A stretch of DNA of 64,000 nucleotides, taken from Anaerolineaceae bacterium (GTDB taxonomy: Bacteria; Chloroflexota; Anaerolineae; Anaerolineales; Villigracilaceae). The DNA is taken from positions 1 through 64,000 of the forward strand of contig WOUS01000010.1 of NCBI GenBank assembly GCA_009772985.1. The letters are read 5' to 3'. Both the position numbers and the translations under genes were made by a program. Within the stretch, counting starts at the first letter, position 1. The number at the start of each line of letters is the position of its first letter. This document shows, piece by piece, positions 30,052-38,337 of this stretch. The notes below the pieces were generated by a model that made no database searches, was not told where the DNA came from, and worked only from the letters and a program-made list of their open reading frames with translations.

Positions 30052-31149
30052 ATGCCAAAATCCACGAAAAACGCACAACAGAGCAACTGGAAGAAATGGC
30101 TCGGCTTCGGGACCGGCCTGCTCCTGGTCGTGCTCCTGTCCATCGCCGCCTGGTGGATGGCAAAGAGAATCTACGCTGCCACCCTGCCCTTCGGCATCCC
30201 CGGCAAGATACTCGAATTCCCCATCTGGGCCGTCCTGTTCGGGCTGCTCGGCAACGTCATTCTCAAATTGTCCAACCTGAAAGAATTCGTCAAGCCCGGC
30301 GTGCGGACGGAATTCTTCCTGAAGGTCGGACTGGTGCTGCTCGGCGCGGGCATCAACCTGTCGCTGATGGTCACCGCCGCCGGGGGCGCCATCCTGCAAG
30401 CCTTCATCATGATCGCCAGCGTCTTCTTCTTCACCTGGTGGCTGGCGAAAAAATTCGGCCTGGACGACAAACTGCGCGCCGTGATGGCCACCGCCATCTC
30501 GGTCTGCGGCGTCTCGGCCGCCATCGCCGCGGCCGGCGCGGTGCTTGCCAAAAAGGAACAGGTGACCTACGTCATCACCCTCGTCATCCTCGTTGCCCTC
30601 CCGATAATGGTGCTCGCCCCGCTGGCCGCCAGCGCCATGCACCTGCCCGACGCGGTAGCCGGGGCTTGGTTCGGCGGGAACATTGACACCACCGCCGCCG
30701 TGATCGGCGCGGGGACCATCTACAGCGACCAGGCCCAGCAGGTGGCCGCCATCGTCAAATCCACGCAGAACGCGCTCATCGGCGTAATGGCCTTTTTCCT
30801 GGCAGTCTACTTTTCCGCCCGCAGCGGACAGGGCGGGCAGCGCCCCAGCGCGCGCATGATCTGGGAGCGCTTCCCGAAATTCGTGCTCGGCTTCGTGGCC
30901 GCGTCCATCCTCTACACGCTCGGCTGGATTGACGGCGGGAAAGGCAGCGCGCTGGAAGCCCTCAAGAACTGGGCCTTCACCCTGGCCTTCGTTTCGATGG
31001 GGCTGGAATTCTCCGTCCGGGAATTGAAGAACATGGGCTGGAGGCCGGTGGCCGTCTTCCTGCTCGCCACCCTGTTCAACACCGTCCTGGCGCTGGGCGT
31101 GGCCTGGGTCATCTTCCAGTACCTCCTGCCGATTCAGTTGGCGCAATGA
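30052..31149 (+). CDS. YeiH/UPF0324 family putative sulfate exporter
   Basis: A 365-residue polytopic protein with about ten helices. Family marks include LKVGLVLLGAGINL, the paired ATAISVCGVSAAIAAAGA segment and GAWFGGNIDTTAAVIGAG. Members have been proposed to export sulfate or related small acids; the real substrate here is unknown. GGGAGCGGGAGG precedes the start. The next gene (yjbQ) overlaps it by four bases (ATGA). Confidence 0.85.
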   Translation: MPKSTKNAQQSNWKKWLGFGTGLLLVVLLSIAAWWMAKRIYAATLPFGIPGKILEFPIWAVLFGLLGNVILKLSNLKEFVKPGVRTEFFLKVGLVLLGAGINLSLMVTAAGGAILQAFIMIASVFFFTWWLAKKFGLDDKLRAVMATAISVCGVSAAIAAAGAVLAKKEQVTYVITLVILVALPIMVLAPLAASAMHLPDAVAGAWFGGNIDTTAAVIGAGTIYSDQAQQVAAIVKSTQNALIGVMAFFLAVYFSARSGQGGQRPSARMIWERFPKFVLGFVAASILYTLGWIDGGKGSALEALKNWAFTLAFVSMGLEFSVRELKNMGWRPVAVFLLATLFNTVLALGVAWVIFQYLLPIQLAQ

Positions 31150-31565
31150 CCGTCAAGACCTTCTCGCTCCCCCTCTCCACGCGCGGGAACACGGATGTGC
31201 ACGACCTGACCGGCGAACTGTCGCGCCTCGTGGCCGACTCCGGCCTGGCCTCCGGCACGCTGACCGTTTTCTGCCCCTCGTCCACCAGCGGGCTGACGAC
31301 GGTCGAATACGAGCCCGGCGCGGTGGCGGACCTGAAACACCTGTTCGAGGAACTCGTCCCATCCAATCGCGACTACGCCCACAACGCCACGTGGGATGAC
31401 GGCAACGGCCACTCGCACATGCGCGCCGCCCTGCTCGGCCCGTCGCTGACCATCCCGTTCGTCGAGAAAACGCTCACGCTCGGCGCGTGGCAGCAGGTCA
31501 TCTACGTGGATTTCGATATTAGACCGAGGCAGAGAGAGTTGGTGGTGCAGATGGTGGGGGAATAA
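31146..31565 (+). CDS. YjbQ-family (UPF0047) protein
   Basis: A 139-residue protein with the YjbQ signature: F.PSSTSGLTTVEYEPG, a DYAHN...WDDGNGHSHMRAALLGPSLTIPF core with conserved His, and a QQVIYVDFDIRPRQRELVVQ ending. YjbQ has been linked to weak thiamine-phosphate synthase activity. The start overlaps the stop of the preceding transporter gene (ATGA), implying translational coupling. It converges with the ABC ATPase gene one base away. Confidence 0.9.
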   Translation: MTVKTFSLPLSTRGNTDVHDLTGELSRLVADSGLASGTLTVFCPSSTSGLTTVEYEPGAVADLKHLFEELVPSNRDYAHNATWDDGNGHSHMRAALLGPSLTIPFVEKTLTLGAWQQVIYVDFDIRPRQRELVVQMVGE

Positions 31566-31566
31566 C

Positions 31567-32475
31567 CTACTTCGCCAGCGACAGGAAGACATCCTCCAGC
31601 GTCGGCTCGCCGCGCTCGGCCCGCGCCGGGCGCGGACCGGTTGCCTGCGCGGCGCGTGCGAGCGCTTCCGCCCCCAGGCCGGCGCGGGCGATCACGCGCA
31701 GGTGGTCGCCAGCCAGCCCGACGCGCAGCACACCGTCGGTCCGGGCGAGCGCGGTCAGTGCGGCCTCCAGTGGTTCGGCGTACACCTCCCACACTTCGCC
31801 GGGGATGACGCTGGTCTTCAACGCCGCGGGCGTATCCATCGCCAGCAGTTTGCCGTCGCGCATGATGCCCACCCGTCCGCAGTATTCGGCCTCGTCCATG
31901 TAATGCGTGGTGACCAGCGCCGTCACGCCGCCCTGCGCCAGTTCGTAGATCAGGTCCCAGAAGGCGCGCCGGGCGGTCGGGTCCACGCCGGAGGTGGGTT
32001 CGTCGAGGAAGAGCAGTTGCGGACGATGCACCAGCGCGATTGCCAGCGCCAGCCGCTGCCGCCAGCCCGCCGACAGTTCACGCGCCAGGTCACGCTCGTG
32101 GCCGGTCAGCCCGACCAGGGCCAGGGTCTCGTCCACCTGTTTCCGGTCGCGCAGGCCGTAGACGCCGCCGTAGAACGTCAGGTTTTCCAGCACGGTCAGG
32201 TCGTCGTACAGGGCGAACTTCTGCGACATGTAGCCGGAGCGGACGCGCACTTCCTCCGACTGGCGGAAGGCGTCGAAACCGAGCACGGAGGCGCGGCCCT
32301 CGGTCGGCTCCAGCAGGCCGAGCAGCATACGGATGGTGGTGGTCTTGCCGCATCCGTTCGGGCCGAGGTAGCCGACGATCTCCCCGGCGTTCACCTGGAA
32401 GGAGACGTGGTCCACGGCGGTGAAGTCGCCGAAGCGGCGGGTCAGGTTTTCGGTTAAGACAACGGGGTCGGTCAT
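31567..32475 (-). CDS. ABC transporter ATPase (efflux type), first of two
   Basis: A 302-residue ATPase: Walker A GPNGCGKTT near 38, signature region LSAGWRQRLALA, Walker B LLFLDEPTSGVDP and H-loop TTHYMDEAE. It has the C-terminal extension of drug-efflux ATPases (GEVWEVYAEPLE...LEDVFLSLAK). Together with the ATPase at 32576-33565 it corresponds to the two halves of a YbhF-like dual ATPase. An octamer repeat array lies between the two genes. Confidence 0.9.
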   Translation of the reverse strand: MTDPVVLTENLTRRFGDFTAVDHVSFQVNAGEIVGYLGPNGCGKTTTIRMLLGLLEPTEGRASVLGFDAFRQSEEVRVRSGYMSQKFALYDDLTVLENLTFYGGVYGLRDRKQVDETLALVGLTGHERDLARELSAGWRQRLALAIALVHRPQLLFLDEPTSGVDPTARRAFWDLIYELAQGGVTALVTTHYMDEAEYCGRVGIMRDGKLLAMDTPAALKTSVIPGEVWEVYAEPLEAALTALARTDGVLRVGLAGDHLRVIARAGLGAEALARAAQATGPRPARAERGEPTLEDVFLSLAK

Positions 32476-32521
32476 GGGTCTCCAGTACGTTTACAGGTTA
32501 CAAGTTTGCAAGTTGCACGTT

Positions 32522-32585
32522 AACCTGCCAACCTGTCAACTTGTCAACGTATAAACGTGTCAACCTGCCAACGTGTCAACTTGCC
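32522..32585. repeat. 8-bp tandem array A (overlaps a stop codon)
   Basis: Eight units of consensus AAC(G/C/T)TGYC, for example AACCTGCC and AACGTGTC. The stop codon of the downstream-read ATPase gene (32576-32578, minus strand) is inside the array. Confidence 0.85.
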
Positions 32586-33565
32586 AACGCAATGAATACG
32601 TCTTCCAGCGTCGGGGGGACGGGGCGCGCCTCGATGCGGGCGGCGGGGAGTGCCTCCGAGAGTGACCGGATGACGGTCCCGGCCCGGCCCGGACTCACGC
32701 GCAGGTGCAGTTTGTCGCCAAAGGCGCGCACGTCCTCCACGCCGTCCAGTCCCGCCGCGGCCCGGCGCAGGTCGGGCAGCGCCGCGCCGCGCGCCTCCAC
32801 GATGCGCCCGTCGAGCATGGCGCGCAGTTCGGACGGCGCGCCCTCGGCAATGATCCGCCCGCCGCGCATGAACCCGACGCGGTGGCAGCGGGAGGCCTCG
32901 TCCATGTAGGGGGTGGTGAGAAGGACGGCAATACCTTCCTCTCCTTCCGCTGGCCTGGCGACCGCACCCTTCCCTCTCTTCCGCTCGGAAGAGGGGAAAA
33001 GGGGAAGGGGAGAGCGGGAGGAGGGGGAAGCAATGCGGATCACTAGCTGCCAGAAATCCTGCCGCGTCACCGGGTCCACGCCGGTGGTGGGTTCGTCGAG
33101 CAGCAGGACGCGCGGGCGGGTAACGAGCGCTGTAGCCAGGCCGAGTTTCTGCTTCATCCCGCCGGAGAGTTGCCCGGCGCGGCGGTCTTTGAAGTTTGCC
33201 AGCCCGACGAAGTCGAGCAATTCCATGCAGCGCGGCAGCCATTCGTCCCGGCGCAGGCCGCGCAGTTCAGCGAAGAAGCGGATGTTTTCCAGCACGGTCA
33301 GGTCTTCGTAGAGCGAGAAACGCTGCGACAGGTAGCCGATGTTGGCGCGCGCCTGTTCGCCCTGGCGGCGCACGTCGAAACCGCAGACGGCGATCTCCCC
33401 GGCGTCGGCTTTGAGTGCGCCGACCAGCAGGCGCAAGGTCGTGGTCTTCCCCGCCCCGTCCGAGCCGACCAGTCCGTAGATCTCGCCCGCGTTTACGTTC
33501 AGGCTGAGGTCGTTCACGGCATGAACGGGGCCGAAGGATTTGGAAAGATGTTTGGCTTCAATCAT
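32576..33565 (-). CDS. ABC transporter ATPase (efflux type), second, with in-frame insertion
   Basis: A 329-residue ATPase: Walker A GSDGAGKTT near 39, signature LSGGMKQKLGLA, Walker B LLLDEPTTGVDP, and LLTTPYMDEA in place of the usual H-loop, as in the YbhF group. Between Walker B and that loop there are about 28 extra residues (SPSSRSPLPLFPSSERKRGKG...) encoded by a purine/pyrimidine palindrome at about 32945-33031. This looks like an in-frame insertion. The start at 33565 was chosen since upstream codons are repeat DNA. The gene ends inside array A. Confidence 0.88.
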   Translation of the reverse strand: MIEAKHLSKSFGPVHAVNDLSLNVNAGEIYGLVGSDGAGKTTTLRLLVGALKADAGEIAVCGFDVRRQGEQARANIGYLSQRFSLYEDLTVLENIRFFAELRGLRRDEWLPRCMELLDFVGLANFKDRRAGQLSGGMKQKLGLATALVTRPRVLLLDEPTTGVDPVTRQDFWQLVIRIASPSSRSPLPLFPSSERKRGKGAVARPAEGEEGIAVLLTTPYMDEASRCHRVGFMRGGRIIAEGAPSELRAMLDGRIVEARGAALPDLRRAAAGLDGVEDVRAFGDKLHLRVSPGRAGTVIRSLSEALPAARIEARPVPPTLEDVFIALAS

Positions 33566-33574
33566 AGGTTTCAC

Positions 33575-33634
33575 GTTGGCAGGTTGACACGTTGGCACGT
33601 TGGCACGTTGACACGTTACACGTTGGCGGGTTGG
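33575..33634. repeat. 8-bp tandem array B (reverse orientation, overlaps a stop codon)
   Basis: About seven units of consensus GTTGRCAC, the reverse complement of array A type. It contains the stop codon (33616-33618) of the deazaflavin reductase gene and lies directly upstream of the ATPase start. Confidence 0.85.
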
Positions 33635-34089
33635 AGAGGTTGGAGGATCACCAGGGCAGTGGTTTTACCCAATTCCAGCAGTTGTTCGCGGCTGGGGCGC
33701 ATGGGCAGTTTGTGCATTTTCATCATCAGTCCGATCATGAGCGGGCGGCGCTTCAAGCGGAAGGCCAGGAAGTCCGCCACCCGCTCAGGGTCGGTGACCG
33801 GCTCGGCCAGGGCGTGGAACGTTTTCCGTCCCACCGAAACGACCACCTGCGGATTGGCTTGCACGTTGCGGAACCAGTCCGCGCGGGAGCCGCGCGCCGC
33901 TCCGATGCAGTAGGTCACGCCGATCTTCTCATATTGCAGCGGCGTGGCGTATTGCCTGCCAGACTTGCGGCCTGTGTGCCGCAAAAGCAGGATGAGCCAG
34001 CCGACGATCCATCCCCTGCCTGAATCGTACAGCCGCTGGTGGATGCGCTGAACGGTCTTGATGCGCGTCCAGAATTCATCCGGGATCAT
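33616..34089 (-). CDS. Deazaflavin-dependent nitroreductase family protein
   Basis: A 157-residue protein of the F420-dependent DDN/DUF385 family: LLLRHTGRKSGRQYATPLQY, then YCIGAARGSRADWFRNVQANPQVVV and a C-terminal AFRLKRRPLM segment. Members reduce quinones or nitro compounds with reduced F420. It sits inside the efflux operon between arrays B and C, which suggests later insertion. Its last residues (PLQPANV) are encoded by the repeat array. Confidence 0.85.
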   Translation of the reverse strand: MIPDEFWTRIKTVQRIHQRLYDSGRGWIVGWLILLLRHTGRKSGRQYATPLQYEKIGVTYCIGAARGSRADWFRNVQANPQVVVSVGRKTFHALAEPVTDPERVADFLAFRLKRRPLMIGLMMKMHKLPMRPSREQLLELGKTTALVILQPLQPANV

Positions 34090-34099
34090 TTTGAACTCC

Positions 34100-34147
34100 G
34101 TTCACACGTTTGCACGTTGGCACGTTTACACGTTTGCACGTTACACG
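34100..34147. repeat. 8-bp tandem array C (reverse orientation, overlaps a stop codon)
   Basis: Six units such as GTTTGCAC, GTTGGCAC and GTTTACAC. It contains the stop codon (34141-34143) of the four-helix-bundle gene. Confidence 0.85.
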
Positions 34148-34551
34148 GTGTATTCGGCTTGCTCTTCCGAGACGCGCCGGGGTTCGGGATGGCTTTCCAG
34201 ATAGGCCATAAAACGCGCGACTTGTCGAACGGCTTTATCGGCCAGGTCAAAGGCCTGATCGAATTGCTCTTTGGTCAAATACTTGATATCCAGGGCGACG
34301 TACAACTGCGAACGCACTTCGCCTGCCGATGCTTTGGCGTGTCCGAGATAACGAACAAACTGCGCTTGTGTCTGGCTTTCGAAGCCTTCGGCAATGTTGC
34401 TCATCACTGAAACAGCCGCGCGGCGGATCTGGTCTTTCAGGCCAAAATCTTTCGCAAATGCTCCCTGTTCGGTCAGCCTGTAGACCGTAACTGTCAACTC
34501 GCGCGCTGTCTTCCAGGCTTCGATATCTTCAAAATGCTTGATGGTTGCCAT
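34141..34551 (-). CDS. Four-helix-bundle protein (23S rRNA insertion-sequence type)
   Basis: A 136-residue helical protein with the family pattern FEDIEAWKTARELTVTVY, FGLKDQIRRAAVSVMSNIAEGFE and FVRYLGHAKASAGEVRSQL. Such proteins are often encoded in intervening sequences of 23S rRNA genes but also occur alone. Here it is flanked on both sides by inverted octamer arrays (C and D) within an efflux operon. A GGAGGAAC box precedes the start. Function is unknown. Confidence 0.9.
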   Translation of the reverse strand: MATIKHFEDIEAWKTARELTVTVYRLTEQGAFAKDFGLKDQIRRAAVSVMSNIAEGFESQTQAQFVRYLGHAKASAGEVRSQLYVALDIKYLTKEQFDQAFDLADKAVRQVARFMAYLESHPEPRRVSEEQAEYTV

Positions 34552-34561
34552 CGTTCCTCCA

Positions 34562-34729
34562 AACCTGCCAACGTGTCAACGTGTCAACCTGCCAACGTGT
34601 CAACGTGTCAACGTGCCAACGTGTCAACGCTCCAACGTGTCAACGTGCAAACATGCCAACGTGTTAACGTGTGAACGTGCCAACGTGTCAACGTGCAAAC
34701 GTGCCAACGTGTTAACGTGTGAACGTCAC
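34562..34729. repeat. 8-bp tandem array D (about 21 units, overlaps a stop codon)
   Basis: Twenty complete units of consensus AACGTGYC (AACGTGTC, AACGTGCC, AACGTGTT, AACGTGTG and others) plus a partial one. It contains the stop codon (34712-34714) of the HlyD gene and ends at its C-terminal codons. Confidence 0.9.
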
Positions 34730-36055
34730 GTCCGCCGGCATTCCGGGCTTGAGTCTCCCGTCCGGGTCCTGGACCCGGAGCCGGACCGCGTAGACCGTGC
34801 TGGAGCGTCCCTCCACCGTCTGGACGTTGCGCGGGGTGAACTCGGCCTGGTCGGAGATGTGGACGATGACAGCGGTGAACGTCGCGCCGGGGAATGAGTC
34901 CACGGTCACGGCGGCGGATTGCCCGAGCGAGAGTTCGCCGTAGCGGTCTTCGGGAACGTAGACGGTGATGGTCAGGTCATCGAGGCGGCCCAGCGTGAGC
35001 GCTTTTGCCCCAACGGCCACCACTTCGCCCGGCTGGATGGAGCGGAACAGGATGACGCCATCGGCGGGCGCGTGGACCGTCAGTTTGGCGATCTGCGCGT
35101 CGAGCAGCTCCAAGCTGGCCTCGGCCTGGGCAATGGCGATCTGGGCCTGCTCTGCTGCTGCCACGGCCTGGTTGAGCACAGACTGGGCCGCGACGACTTT
35201 CGGCGAGTCGATGCCGATCTGCAAGGCCAGCAGCCGGTCTTGCGCGGCCTGGTAACCTTCCTCCGCCACAGACAAGGCCGCGCGAGCGGTGGTGATCGCG
35301 TCTGCCGCGTCGGTGTCTTTCAGCGCGTCGTAGGCGGACTGGGCGTCATCGAGTTCGGTTTTGGCGGCGTCATACGCGGTCTGGGCCGCGTCGCGCACGT
35401 CTGTGTTCGTGGAAAGGTTGGCGCGCGTCAGCACATCCTGGGCCACGATGACAGACGCGCGTGTATTGATAAGCCGCGTCTCTGCGGCGACAAAGTCGGC
35501 ATTGGCCGGTTCGAGCACCAGGTCGTTCAGCGCTCCCTGGGCCACATCGCGAGCAGAACGCGCCGCGTCTACTTCGGCATTGGCGGCGACGATCAGTTCG
35601 TTCTGGCTGAAGTATCCGCCGGGGAGGGTGTAACCGGGCAGGTTTGGCGCGCGCCAGTCTGATGTCCGCGTGGAAACGGATTCGAGGCGGGCAGCGTTGA
35701 AGACCAGGGTGAAATTATCCTCGGCTGTCCACTGGGCATACTTGGCAGTCGACGCGGCGGCAGTTGCCAGGTCCAGGGTCGCGACGGCCACGTTCCGCTG
35801 GGCCTGGTAGGCAGTATCGTCCAGCCGGAACAGTACGTCCCCGGCATGGACGGTGTCGCCTTCGTCCACCAGCACTTCGGCCACCTTGCCGCCCATCTCG
35901 GGCGAGATGGTGATATCCACCGCCTCGATGGTGCCGGAGGCGGTCAGCGCGTCGTTGCCGCTGTCCAGCAGGGCGCGGATGCCGAACCACCCGGCGGCAA
36001 TCAGGACGAGCACGAGCAGGACGATCACGGGAATGGGAGGGCGTTTGTGGGTCAT
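34712..36055 (-). CDS. HlyD-family periplasmic adaptor (YbhG-like)
   Basis: A 447-residue adaptor: N-terminal membrane helix (about 10-28), a lipoyl half-motif GTIEAVDITISPEMGGKVAEVLVDEGDTVHAGDVLFRLDD, and a very long Ala-rich coiled coil (about 70-330). The second half-motif (LTVHAPADGVILFRSIQPGEVV) and a beta-barrel end follow. It bridges an inner-membrane ABC pump to outer layers in two-membrane bacteria. In a monoderm it would act outside the membrane. AGAAGGAG lies upstream of the ATG at 36055. The gene is next to its ABC-2 permease. Confidence 0.9.
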   Translation of the reverse strand: MTHKRPPIPVIVLLVLVLIAAGWFGIRALLDSGNDALTASGTIEAVDITISPEMGGKVAEVLVDEGDTVHAGDVLFRLDDTAYQAQRNVAVATLDLATAAASTAKYAQWTAEDNFTLVFNAARLESVSTRTSDWRAPNLPGYTLPGGYFSQNELIVAANAEVDAARSARDVAQGALNDLVLEPANADFVAAETRLINTRASVIVAQDVLTRANLSTNTDVRDAAQTAYDAAKTELDDAQSAYDALKDTDAADAITTARAALSVAEEGYQAAQDRLLALQIGIDSPKVVAAQSVLNQAVAAAEQAQIAIAQAEASLELLDAQIAKLTVHAPADGVILFRSIQPGEVVAVGAKALTLGRLDDLTITVYVPEDRYGELSLGQSAAVTVDSFPGATFTAVIVHISDQAEFTPRNVQTVEGRSSTVYAVRLRVQDPDGRLKPGMPADVTFTR

Positions 36056-36088
36056 GGGGAACTCCTTCTGCAAGGCTGTCTGAAAAGG

Positions 36089-36114
36089 GTAAGGCGAAAT
36101 TAATTTCGCCCTAC
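36089..36114. repeat. Dispersed short palindrome, copy 3
   Basis: GTAAGGCGAAATTAATTTCG plus CCCTAC, with the same 18-bp palindrome core as the copy near 15568. It sits between the HlyD and permease genes. Confidence 0.8.
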
Positions 36115-36136
36115 GCCCGGTTGGGGTGAGGGCAGA

Positions 36137-37267
36137 CTAATCCAATCTCTTTCGGAATCGCAGCGCTGCGGCGGCCATGATGAGCAGGCCGAAGAGGGTG
36201 AGCGCCAGCATTTCTTGCCAGATGGCAGAAACGCCGACACCTTTAATGAGCAGGGCGCGGATGATGATGAGGTAATACCGCAACGGCACAATGTACGAGA
36301 ACCAGCGCAGCACCAGCGGCATGGCTTCGAGCGGGAAGAAGAAGCCGGAGAGGAAGAGGCTCGGCAGGAGCGTCATCCAGACCGTCAGCATGGCTTCCTG
36401 CTGGGTGTTGGCGATGGTGGAGGCGAACAGCCCGATCCCGAGTCCCGAAAGGAGCAGCAGGCCGGAACAGCCCAGGATGAGCCACAGGCTGCCGCGCACC
36501 GGCACGCCGAACCACCAGTGGCCGATGGCGAGCACTTCGAGCGTGTCAATGAACGCCAGGATCACGTAGGGCAGGATCTTGCCGACCACTAATTCCCACG
36601 GGCGGATGGGGGTGACGATGAGTTGCTCGATGGTGCCGCGCTCGCGCTCCCGGACGATGGCGGTGGCGGTCAGGATGGAGGTGATGGCGAACAGGATCAT
36701 GCCGATCACGCCGGGGATCATGAAATACGAACTGGCCAGGTCGGGGTTGTACCAGACCCGCGTGCGGACCTCGAGCGGCGGCTGGAAGTTGTCCACGTCC
36801 ATGCCGGAGCGTTCCAATTTTTCCATCATCAGCGTGGTGGCGTGCTGCTGGCCGATGAGCGTGGCCGCAGCGAGCGCCGTGGACCCGGCGGCTGCGTCCG
36901 ACCCGTCCAGGATGAACGCCACCTGGGCGTCCCCCTCCGCCAGCCGGACGCTGTAGTCGGGCGGGATGATGATGCCGGCGCGCGCCTTGCCCTGCTCGAT
37001 GAGCACGCGGATCTCATTCTCCGAGCCGACATCGTAGGCCAGTTTGAAATAATCGGCGGCGCGGTAGGCGTCCAGCAGGGCGCGCGATTCGGCGCAGCGG
37101 CACTGGTCGAAGACCGCCAGCGGGATGTTGCGCACGTCGGTGGTGGCCGAATATCCCAGCAGGAACAACTGCATGATGGGAATGACGAGGATGATCGCCA
37201 GCGTGCGCTTGTCGCGCATGATCTGGATGAATTCCTTGCGGATGAGGGAGGCAAGGCGGGAGTTCAT
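36137..37267 (-). CDS. ABC-2 type permease of the efflux system (YbhS/YbhR-like)
   Basis: A 376-residue permease: an N-terminal helix (LAIILVIPIMQLFLLGYSA), a large extracellular domain (about 45-170), then five helices, with the family motif RERERGTIEQLIVTPI near 228. Only one permease gene is present, while E. coli has two, so it may act as a homodimer. The start overlaps the end of the TetR gene by four bases (ATGA), meaning regulator and pump are coupled. Confidence 0.9.
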   Translation of the reverse strand: MNSRLASLIRKEFIQIMRDKRTLAIILVIPIMQLFLLGYSATTDVRNIPLAVFDQCRCAESRALLDAYRAADYFKLAYDVGSENEIRVLIEQGKARAGIIIPPDYSVRLAEGDAQVAFILDGSDAAAGSTALAAATLIGQQHATTLMMEKLERSGMDVDNFQPPLEVRTRVWYNPDLASSYFMIPGVIGMILFAITSILTATAIVRERERGTIEQLIVTPIRPWELVVGKILPYVILAFIDTLEVLAIGHWWFGVPVRGSLWLILGCSGLLLLSGLGIGLFASTIANTQQEAMLTVWMTLLPSLFLSGFFFPLEAMPLVLRWFSYIVPLRYYLIIIRALLIKGVGVSAIWQEMLALTLFGLLIMAAAALRFRKRLD

Positions 37268-37875
37268 GCGGTCTCCTTATTGGCAAGCACGCCGTGCAGG
37301 AAGATTTCGATGAAGTGATCGAGGGCATGGCTCTGGGTCTGGATGATGGGAGTATCGCCAATCAACAACTCGGTGATGTAATACGAGAAGAACAAACCGA
37401 GGAAAGCGCGGAAGAAGATGAACGGCGGGATGTCGCGCAACAGTCCCTTTTGCTGGCCGAAGCGTTGGACGAGAGGCAGCACTTCCGGCAGGACGCTTTC
37501 CATGATCTTCGGCATATTCCGCCCGTTGAATTCCACGATCTCGATGAGCATCAACTTGATGAAATCGGGACGCTTGCCAAGTTCGGCCACCATCGCCTGC
37601 GCCGCCGAGCGGACGAAACTCTCCGGGTCGTCGGCGGGGGCGTTGAGCATGATGGGCAGGATCTGGCGGTACGGGTGCCGGTCCAAGATGAGTTCGCTGA
37701 AAATGGCTTCCTTGTTGGGGAAATGGTTGTAAATCCCCCCCAGCGCCAGCCCGGCGCGCTCGGCGATCTGCCGCATAGAGGCGGCGGCGTAGCCGTGTTC
37801 CAGAAAAAGATCGTAGGCCGCCTGCATGACCGCCTGGCGGGTGCGCTCGCCTTTTGTAAGAGGGGTATCGTCCAT
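37264..37875 (-). CDS. TetR/AcrR-family regulator of the efflux operon
   Basis: A 203-residue repressor. The N-terminal DNA-binding domain has RTRQAVMQAAYDLFLEHGYAAASMRQIAERAGLALGGIYNHFPNKEAI. The C-terminal domain probably binds the inducer. First gene of the pump operon; a matching inverted repeat lies 18 bases upstream of its start, so it should repress itself and the pump. The ATG at 37875 has GGAG eight bases upstream; a TTG one codon earlier is less likely. Confidence 0.92.
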   Translation of the reverse strand: MDDTPLTKGERTRQAVMQAAYDLFLEHGYAAASMRQIAERAGLALGGIYNHFPNKEAIFSELILDRHPYRQILPIMLNAPADDPESFVRSAAQAMVAELGKRPDFIKLMLIEIVEFNGRNMPKIMESVLPEVLPLVQRFGQQKGLLRDIPPFIFFRAFLGLFFSYYITELLIGDTPIIQTQSHALDHFIEIFLHGVLANKETA

Positions 37876-37892
37876 CAACGTATCTCCATAAG

Positions 37893-37906
37893 TGAACGAA
37901 CGTTCA
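37893..37906. promoter_or_regulatory. Likely TetR operator
   Basis: TGAACGAACGTTCA: two perfect 6-bp inverted arms with a 2-base centre, of the kind bound by AcrR/TetR proteins, just upstream of the regulator gene. Confidence 0.75.
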
Positions 37907-38156
37907 TTTTTATTTTATCCGGGTTTGAAATTCTGTCAAGGATTTTCTCGTCCTCGCCAATCCGCCGTGTGCACACAAACCCTGTCAGGTAACGGAGTCC
38001 GAAGTCTCCCGACTTCGGGCAAAATCAGGAGATTTTGCAGTCCGTGTGACAACCTTTGCGCGCACACAATCCGCCTCGTCAGGATGGGACGCGGGTGCGA
38101 GGTGGTAGAATCATGTCCATGCCCACCGTCCCCGTCGAAGCGGATAGGCGAAAACC

Positions 38157-38322
38157 ATTTCACCGCGCAGATGCAACCCCCAATCCCCCTTCGGGGGACG
38201 GGCGAACGGAGGCAGGCGGCGCGAAGAAACGTTCAGCCCGCGAAGGGTTCCTTCGCGACCCCAAAGAATCCTTCGCGGACGCCAGCCCCCGCTTTTTGGG
38301 GGTCGCGGCTTCGCGGTGAAAT
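38157..38322. repeat. Palindromic element with ATTTCACCGCG ends, copy 1
   Basis: Perfect terminal inverted repeats ATTTCACCGCG (38157-38167) and CGCGGTGAAAT (38312-38322) with internal CTTCGCG repeats and a CCCCCGC...GGGGGTC hairpin. Related elements lie at 56113-56232 (inside a gene) and 62629-62745. The rest of the spacer 37907-38337 holds a small hairpin (38000-38018) and no supported gene. Confidence 0.8.
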
Positions 38323-38337
38323 CTCTTTTCCTGAAAA

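Noticed and set aside
34562-34729. CRISPR-like array
   Set aside because: Units are only 8 bp, directly abutting, with no spacers and no cas genes.
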